The notes beneath the pieces were generated by a model, which had not been told where the DNA came from, made no database searches, and saw only the letters and a program-made list of their open reading frames with translations. From Neopestalotiopsis rosae (Eukaryota > Ascomycota > Sordariomycetes > Amphisphaeriales > Sporocadaceae), in assembly GCA_023078685.1 (NCBI GenBank), contig JALGAS010000005.1, forward strand, positions 1,984,001 through 2,048,000: DNA of 64,000 nucleotides, written 5' to 3'. Position 1 is the stretch's first letter; the number at the start of each line of letters is the position of its first letter. Both the position numbers and the translations under genes were made by a program. This document shows positions 57,598-64,000 of this stretch, in pieces.

Positions 57598-58911
57598 TGT
57601 AGTCTTGTTATTGGAATTGCTTGTTATCGATCGTTGTATGGTTAGTTTAGACAGGTTGGAGGTCTGTTGATGGAAGAACAAGCACAGGAGCCAAGACAAT
57701 TGAACGGCAATCTCATGTTTATGTATTACATATATATACACTGACTTAGACCAGATGAACTATCGAACAACAAATCAAACAGGGTTACGCAATCGGTAAT
57801 TCGGCAGAAGGATCGTGTGTTTTTTCCATCCTCCCTCTTGACTTTTTTCTCTGAGCCTCTGCAGAATTACGAGTCACGACGAGTGATAGTCCACAGGGTC
57901 CCACTAGTCAGCCAGATAAACCAGGCTATGCTGACCAGGCCGGGCCGGGAACACCTTTTAGGCGCTGGGCGGTTTCTCTCGAGGCGCTGCGGACAGAGAC
58001 CAGGTTCACCAGCGAGTTCCATAGTGCACCGGACTAAACCCGGCACTTAGGCTGCGTACCATGAGCCCGTCGAGCGCCAAAAGGCCATTGGGAAATTGGG
58101 GAAATTTAGTGGACGCGCACACGCAATGGGGGACCGTTGCCACGCAAACCACGCAAACCTCGGGGCGGTGGGCGGTGACGTACCGCAGATCCGAATCTTT
58201 GCTCCGAGGGTACTAGGTTATGTAAATACCGGCCGGAATCCGCGAGAGGAAGAGTAATGAATGCCAGCCTTAAGCATAAATCCCCCCTGTTCTAGAAGCC
58301 TTCCAGCCTCGCGAGGCGAGACGAGGCGGTGTCGTTCCTCTTTGTGTCGTCAGCTCATGGCTGGTATTGCCATCATTATACCATGATCGCTCGGAATGAA
58401 TACCGTCGTCCTTTGCAATTGAACATGAACCCAGTCAGTGATGATGACATTGATGAACGGATTAAAACGAATATATCTCCATGCGTAAGTAACAGCTCAA
58501 GTCCATAGCCACTACAATAATGTACTATAGTAGTATATTTAGGTGGGTACTGTAGTTCTCTTGCGACAGCAGATAATCAGTGGACAGGAGATGATCTGTC
58601 TTTTTGTCTGATTGAGTTGGTTCCTTCTATCTATAACACCAATTCGCTACTCCGGAATTTGTGTCCAGCGTTTCTAAAGCAGTTTCTAATACCGCTAACA
58701 AGATTTGTTTTTGGTAGGGCCGTGGCCAAAATCCTTCAAGGCCGTCCGTCACCCTATATGCTGTACAAGATACTAGTAATGCAGACAAATGAGAAGGGAC
58801 ACGAAAGGTCGTGTCTCTAATGTCAATATTTTACACACGTACCGCCAAATGGCGCAATCATGCCACCCGTGGTGCATGTGTAATGAGTGAAATGAGTGAA
58901 GTTTGTCCGCT
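57598..58911. other. Spacer between the His/Pro-rich gene and LETM1
   Basis: 1.3 kb holding the promoter side of the His/Pro-rich gene and the 3' flank of LETM1. A GC-rich patch lies at about 57930-58200. No gene supported. Confidence 0.5.
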
Positions 58912-60561
58912 TTACGACTCCATCTTCTTTGGGTCCTCCTTTGCGACCTTCTGGGCCACCTCGTTACCATCGGCCTCAGCAGCCAGAGCCTCATTGACCT
59001 GCGACTTGTCCACGCCGGCCTGCTCAGCCGCCATGCGTCGCTCTTCCTTCTCGTCAATGTCCTCAACATCGCGAGGTGTGGCCATGCCGGTGCTCTGGTT
59101 CTCCTCATCCTGCTTGTTCTCTTCCTCAATGAGCTCTTGCTGCTCCTTGAGCACCTCGAGACGCTGCTTGTTGGTGGCAGCACCCTCAGCGTTGTGCACC
59201 TCGAGCTCAATCTCGTGGTACAACTCCTCGGGGATCGAGGAGAGCACACCAGTCAGAGCCTCAATTTGGCTGTGGAAGCTGCCCTCTTCTGTCTTTTGGC
59301 CGTACATGTAGGCGTTGCTCAATACGAGCAGTGTCGAGGGAACACCGTGCTTGAGACGCAGGTCAAGCCACGACTGCAGCTCCTCTCTAAGCTTTGCCGG
59401 CGACACACCGTGAGTCTTGATTCCGCGAGATCCGCAGGCGACTTGCAATTCGCCAACGTTCAAGCTCTCGACGCCTTCATAGCTAATAGCTTTGTCGTCG
59501 CGCTTGATCTGGCGCATTCTGTGGCGAATCTGGTAGCGGAGCATCATATCCGTGCCAAAAGTGTTGAGGTTCATGTAGCGGCACATGGAGACGAGTTGTG
59601 GCCTCGAAAGGTTGTCAAGGGTCAAATCGTCCCTGAAGATTCTGCAAACCTTGATGACGTCCTCGGTGGTGGGCTTTTCTCCCGTTGCGCGCAGCTTGCG
59701 GAAGAAGATTGCAAACTCTTCCTTTTGTGTCGTTGCAGGAGTGAGAGGTAGACCGGTCTCCATCAAAGTGCCTCGCAGAAACTTGCTCACATCCTTGCGG
59801 GTAGCCCGAAGGGTGGCGGCCTTCTTGTCCTTGGCCTGCTGCCCTTCGTAGGTGCTGGGCAGCAGGTTCGGGAAGAGCCTCAGGGCAATGGGCAAGAGCG
59901 CCTCTGCAAACGGGACAATGATGAATACCGAGAAGGGGACCAACCGACCCAGGTCTTGCACCGTTCTTTGAAGTTGTCGGTTTTCTCTCCGGGTGAGCTC
60001 GTAGCCGGCAGCCATCTTGAGTGCTAGTCTGGTACTGATCTTGACCTCAGTGGCCAACAATTTGGTACCATCCCAGTAGTGCTGGATTTCATGCCTAATT
60101 TTCTGTCCCAGAGTCATCTTCTTGCCCTGCTTCTCTTCCACCTGGTGTGCCTCTGCCTCCTTCTTGGCAGCCAATTCCGTCAGGGTTTTTGCTTCAGCAG
60201 ACGGCTCATTGATTGGCCTCGACGCCATGACGGCGGCATCGTCTGAGTGGTCGGCTTTCGACGTTGATTCGCTTGCCGTCTTGGAGTCTGTCTTGTTTGC
60301 GTCTTTGGGCAGTGGCTGCTTGGCCTTTTTCATGTCGAAGCCGGGGGGTGGCCCATTTTGGTGCCCCGAGGTGTTGTGTTCAGTAGACACATACCTGCCG
60401 GGAATGAAGAAGGCTACTGTGGTTTGCGAATTGTTTAAATTGGCGGCGTGTCGTCCAAATGGAGTGGATGAGAGTCCGACGCCAGGTCGGAGCAGATTTC
60501 GGCCAGCGAATGCATGCGACGCCACTGCCCGGCGGGCAGCAGCTCTGCTTGGAGCGCTCAT
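58912..60561 (-). CDS. LETM1/Mdm38 mitochondrial inner-membrane protein
   Basis: Single exon, 549 aa, ATG at 60561. The N-terminus (MSAPSRAAARRAVASHAFAG) is an Arg/Ala-rich mitochondrial presequence. Residues about 150-260 carry the LETM1 signature: KIRHEIQHYWDGTKLLATE, the single membrane span GRLVPFSVFIIVPFAEALLP, and LRLFPNLLPSTYE. The matrix LETM/ribosome-binding domain follows (LTPATTQKEEFAIFFRKLR, LVSMCRYMNLNTFGTDMMLR, LREELQSWLDLRL). The C-terminal ~110 residues are a charged coiled coil (LEVLKEQQELIEEENKQ). LETM1/Mdm38 supports K+/H+ exchange across the inner membrane and recruits mitoribosomes for insertion of mitochondrially encoded subunits. All family landmarks are present and length is typical. 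Confidence 0.96.
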   Translation of the reverse strand: MSAPSRAAARRAVASHAFAGRNLLRPGVGLSSTPFGRHAANLNNSQTTVAFFIPGRYVSTEHNTSGHQNGPPPGFDMKKAKQPLPKDANKTDSKTASESTSKADHSDDAAVMASRPINEPSAEAKTLTELAAKKEAEAHQVEEKQGKKMTLGQKIRHEIQHYWDGTKLLATEVKISTRLALKMAAGYELTRRENRQLQRTVQDLGRLVPFSVFIIVPFAEALLPIALRLFPNLLPSTYEGQQAKDKKAATLRATRKDVSKFLRGTLMETGLPLTPATTQKEEFAIFFRKLRATGEKPTTEDVIKVCRIFRDDLTLDNLSRPQLVSMCRYMNLNTFGTDMMLRYQIRHRMRQIKRDDKAISYEGVESLNVGELQVACGSRGIKTHGVSPAKLREELQSWLDLRLKHGVPSTLLVLSNAYMYGQKTEEGSFHSQIEALTGVLSSIPEELYHEIELEVHNAEGAATNKQRLEVLKEQQELIEEENKQDEENQSTGMATPRDVEDIDEKEERRMAAEQAGVDKSQVNEALAAEADGNEVAQKVAKEDPKKMES

Positions 60562-61690
60562 GGCGTTCTTAAATTTCTAGGTTTGGGAACCCGGCGCAAA
60601 GAATGCAGGGGCGAATTCGAGATATTTGCGTGGAAACTGAGGTGTTATTACAACGAAGGAAGTGGCGAGAATACAATGGGTTGAAGAAAGCTGGTTGCAA
60701 AATTTCAATGATGTATAAGTTTGGCGTTGTCAAATGTAAGCGACATGGGGACGGACGGGACTGCCCTTGACTTATTATTGCCCTTTTCTGACGGGCAGGC
60801 GAATGGCCCAGAACTGCAGTGCGGGACCTCTTTTAGGGAGGGAGAACCTATTGGAAAGGCCGGTAAATCCGAGACGGGCAAAGGGCCGTGTCGGTACGGA
60901 TTATTCTTCGGCCGAGCTCTAATTCCATCCGTTTACCCATCAATCCCATGTACCTACACTGCATCACTGCACTACTCAGGTACTTGGATACTTTCATACA
61001 TACTACCTCACTCGATCTCATCCCCCTCAACATTATTTGAACCTATCGGGGATCCCTCCTGCCAGCCAGGTACTTGCTGTGGGCGGTGACTCAGGAGGTC
61101 CAAGTTGTCAACCCAAAAGCCAGCACAAGCCCCCCTTTGTGCAAAACTCCCACCTGTAGTGTACAGTCTAACCTCGATCTGGTTTGATCCAGAAAGGATC
61201 AATTACCCCTTGTTGGCTGCAGTAATGCTGTCAGCACTTGGCGAGCAGTAGAAATACACGTAGCTAAACACCAGACACATGGGCCCGGCAGGACAGAGAG
61301 CTTGTTGTGCATTGCAGCAGCAGCTACTGACGCCGGCATGGTGAAACCAGTTGAACTCTCTGTACTCCGTCAATTCTCTACCTTGATCATGCAGTGGCTG
61401 CTGTACTCGAATGTATGTAGATCAAAAAAGCGCCAATCAAAAATGATATTAAGTTTTCATTGTTCTAATTGGCTTATGTCTCCGAGCAACCGATCTGGGG
61501 GGTATTTTCCAGAGAAAAAATATGGAAAAAAATTCTAATCCAGCAAAGACAAGTAAAACCAAAACCAACACCATGGCCTGACTAATGCTACGCTATGCAA
61601 GTGAAAACACGAACTTTGTGCAACTCGTGCAGTTGCTTGACTTTCCGATATATCCAAGTCAGAGACACGCCGCCGTCGAGTCATGGCTTT
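60562..61690. other. Spacer between LETM1 and the STB6-like gene
   Basis: 1.1 kb containing the LETM1 promoter side and the 3' flank of the next minus-strand gene. It includes an AT-rich stretch about 61415-61560. No gene supported. Confidence 0.5.
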
Positions 61691-64000
61691 TTACCGCGTC
61701 CCTCCGGCACGTGTGATATTCGGACCCGTGCCAATGCCGGTCATGGTCCGTACGAACCAATGCAACCAGCTCTCCGTCTCCAGCTGTGCCTTTAGTTCTT
61801 CGGCCTTCTTCTCGACGCCGTGGACTTGAGCTTCAAACTGCGCGACGCCATCTTCCACATCGTCCACTCTCGAGACAAGTGCCTCAATCTCATAGTCAAG
61901 TCTCGCTACGAGTACCTCAAATTCCTTGATAGCATGATTTATATGCTCCCGCTCCTGAGTAACCAGCTCCTCCGACTCCTGCTTGGTGTAACGATATGAT
62001 TCGGATAACTGGTAGTATAAGTCTTGCAAATCATCTTGCTGTTTTGCGTAATAAGCTTCAATGGCTTCGATGGAGGCGATCTTGCTGTCGACCCAAGGCT
62101 CGATAGTCTGCTTCACTTGTTGAATATTCATGTACAAGTTCCGCGCTACTTCTGCAAGCTGATACTGCTTCCCCAGCACACTTCTTGCGCTTAAATCTGC
62201 GCCATCGTCAATTGTGGCCAGCTCCGTCCATCTAAGGACCGCCTCTTCAGCATCGCCGAAAGAGAGCCTCCGCGGCCATCGATTTTCATTGAGACGCTTC
62301 TCTTCAGGCCGCGTACCCTCAACGCTGTGACGTCGGTACAGCTGAGACACAGGCTTGCTGAGTTGTCTCTTGGCTTTCACCGAGGGGCCATGCTCTTCCT
62401 GTGAAGTCACTGCTGGGTCTTTCGCAGCAGTATCGAGCTTGGCTTCCAGTCGGCTCTCGGGTATATGCGAAAGCCGTCTCGAATCATCACTGGGAGGGCT
62501 ATCATCCTCCACTGGCTGCGTGACTGGCCGGCTCGAAGATAATGGTGTGCCAGAGACGTCGTCCTGCCCATGCAAACTAGGTGCTGAGGTGACATCCTTG
62601 AAAGCGTCTCGATACTCTTCTGGCTTGTTCTTCCACGTGAATGCTCTGTTTATTCCACCGGGAACTGGAGTAGCCGTCAAGCCTACAGACGAACCTGTGA
62701 GAGCCGATGACGAGGCTGCAGGATATCCTATCTCGGCAGACTCATCCCTAGAGGGTCTGGCCGCGTGACCACGTAGACCACCTCCACTGTACACAGCATC
62801 TTTAAAGCGTCCAAACCCTGATCGTGCGTCGCCAAACTTGCCGGCCACGCTCTTAAAGACGCCTCTTTTGAGCGCATCCTTTTCGCTTGGATTCTCCACT
62901 GCGATACTGGTGGCAGACTCAGGTGCCGGGGAAGAGTAAACCCCTGAAGGTTCATCTCTTCTTTGAAAATCCAATTCTTCATCCAAAGGCATGGACTGAG
63001 TTCTCTTTGACAGTGGTTGTTGTTCTTCCTTGCCAAACAAGATATTGGACATGTCTGGCATGGATCTTTCGTGGTGGTCTATCGCAGTTCGCCTCGGTTT
63101 GCCAAGCCATAGCCATTTTGCGCGCTCTCCTTGAGCGAGTGAGATGAATCTGTCAAGGTCCAAGGTTTCTATATCCCCTATACCGCCCTTGTCGCGTCCG
63201 CCTACCATCCCTAGGACTATCTCACCCCTTTTGCCGCCTATTTCGGTGACGGTGGACTTGACAGCTTTCTGCACGCCCCACCCCTCACCCGCTGCTGCTT
63301 TCGCTGTGACTTGACGAAGTTTGTACAGAGTCGGTCGGTCTAGTCTTCGAGTTCGTTCTAGTTTCTGAGATTTTTGGAAATAGCCTATTCCTCTCTTGGT
63401 ATTGTCGATATCAAAGACATCCTTGCCAATGGGTGCGCCGTAATAGCTCAATCGATTACGCGATCCCATCAACAAGCCCAAGAGTGCTGCAACTGTGCTG
63501 GGTCCAAGTATGCCGTCCGAGGGTTCCATGTTGTAATGATCTGAGCCAAACTCTGTCCACCAATCTGCGACGGCTGTTTCCGTTACGTCGCACAAGAGAC
63601 CATCAATGTATTCTTGCTCAAGTTTTCCAAAGATGAAGAGGGCGACTTGACAGAGTTTGACCAACTCCACCACAGCCTCCGAGAATGGTATCTTCTCGTT
63701 AGTCTTGTATAATTGATGGAACTTGGCCTTTGCTGCGGGGGTTGGTTCAGACAAGGTCATGCCGGATCGTCCAGAACATCCGAGGCGCTTCAGATTCTCA
63801 TTGACAATGAAACTTTGCCGGTACTTCTTGATATCGCCCTCAGGAACTGAAATGACTGTGAGAGCAGAGGGAAAGCTGCTTAAATTGGTGACCATGAAAC
63901 GCCCCAAGTCTGTTTCCTTTGGACGCGCATGATAATGCTGTATGGCGTCAAAGTATACCTTGAGCCGTGGCGACCATGCGGCTTCATCCTCGGGCACACT
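61691..64000 (-). CDS. STB6-like (Sin3-binding protein family) protein, 5' end beyond window
   Basis: An open frame runs from the right edge to the stop at 61691 (about 768 codons visible) without an intron. The start lies outside the window. The first visible ~280 residues are well ordered: FMVTNLSSFPSALTVISVPE, IVNENLKRLGCSGRSGMTLS, EPSDGILGPSTVAALLGLLM and DIDNTKRGIGYFQKSQKLER. I associate these blocks with fungal homologues of yeast Stb6/Stb2, proteins found through binding to the Sin3 corepressor. A long Ser/Pro-rich disordered middle follows. The C-terminal ~200 residues are coiled coil (YYAKQQDDLQDLYYQLSES, EFEVLVARLDYEIEALVSR, VHGVEKKAEELKAQLETES). A role in Sin3-linked repression is by family only. 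Coding status is certain; the family name is moderately sure. Confidence 0.65.
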   Translation of the reverse strand, partial: SVPEDEAAWSPRLKVYFDAIQHYHARPKETDLGRFMVTNLSSFPSALTVISVPEGDIKKYRQSFIVNENLKRLGCSGRSGMTLSEPTPAAKAKFHQLYKTNEKIPFSEAVVELVKLCQVALFIFGKLEQEYIDGLLCDVTETAVADWWTEFGSDHYNMEPSDGILGPSTVAALLGLLMGSRNRLSYYGAPIGKDVFDIDNTKRGIGYFQKSQKLERTRRLDRPTLYKLRQVTAKAAAGEGWGVQKAVKSTVTEIGGKRGEIVLGMVGGRDKGGIGDIETLDLDRFISLAQGERAKWLWLGKPRRTAIDHHERSMPDMSNILFGKEEQQPLSKRTQSMPLDEELDFQRRDEPSGVYSSPAPESATSIAVENPSEKDALKRGVFKSVAGKFGDARSGFGRFKDAVYSGGGLRGHAARPSRDESAEIGYPAASSSALTGSSVGLTATPVPGGINRAFTWKNKPEEYRDAFKDVTSAPSLHGQDDVSGTPLSSSRPVTQPVEDDSPPSDDSRRLSHIPESRLEAKLDTAAKDPAVTSQEEHGPSVKAKRQLSKPVSQLYRRHSVEGTRPEEKRLNENRWPRRLSFGDAEEAVLRWTELATIDDGADLSARSVLGKQYQLAEVARNLYMNIQQVKQTIEPWVDSKIASIEAIEAYYAKQQDDLQDLYYQLSESYRYTKQESEELVTQEREHINHAIKEFEVLVARLDYEIEALVSRVDDVEDGVAQFEAQVHGVEKKAEELKAQLETESWLHWFVRTMTGIGTGPNITRAGGTR

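Overview
The window is nuclear DNA of a filamentous ascomycete, most likely a sordariomycete and possibly hypocrealean (inference). The evidence is short GT-AG introns (mostly 52-73 bp, often with a CTAAC/CTGAC-type branch point), pyrimidine-rich leaders, long gene-poor spacers, and a gene set that includes an AbaA-type conidiation regulator, MRD1, ELL, Mdm38/LETM1, an EDEM-type mannosidase and WDR6/Trm734. I see no rRNA, convincing tRNA, transposase, CRISPR or bacterial-style operon.

Layout. 1-745: 3' part of a Myb/SANT-like protein, then about 5 kb without a supported gene. 5.8-13.2 kb, + strand: GH47 EDEM-like protein with a PA domain (ER glycoprotein quality control) and a large WD40 protein of the WDR6/Trm734 type (tRNA modification). 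13.5-22.97 kb, - strand: a Methyltransf_16 lysine methyltransferase (Rrg1/EFM2-like), an unrecognised 314-aa helical protein, and RNA polymerase II elongation factor ELL. 23.0-32.2 kb: a 9.2-kb stretch with no gene I can defend. 32.2-40.5 kb: five-exon dynein light chain LC8 (-), diverging from MRD1 (+, five RRMs, pre-rRNA processing), followed by a TEA-domain AbaA-like regulator (+). Another 5-kb spacer precedes a secreted His1 protein that looks like a lytic polysaccharide monooxygenase (45.5-46.7 kb, +), convergent with a MAPEG-family membrane protein (47.5-48.1 kb, -).

49.4-55.9 kb is the most unusual part. It is a same-strand tandem array of at least four genes encoding a family I do not recognise. 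The recurring domain opens with CxCxC, has an invariant His about 40-60 residues later, then a G-x-x-(I/L/F)-x-(L/F)-type strand and usually an LG motif. The members are 302 aa (with an N-terminal 8-residue repeat), 213 aa, 522 aa (two copies of the domain) and a copy broken by an in-frame stop. A near-identical ~63-bp segment lies next to the start of one member and upstream of the MAPEG gene.

56.9-64 kb, - strand: a 229-aa His/Pro-rich low-complexity protein with an internal two-part motif repeat, the mitochondrial LETM1/Mdm38 protein, and the 3' part of an STB6-like (Sin3-binding family) protein running off the right edge.

Functions are mostly housekeeping and unlinked. Only the CxCxC array looks like a locally expanded gene family. 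All intron coordinates were read by eye from splice consensus, frame continuity and family similarity. No search was run.
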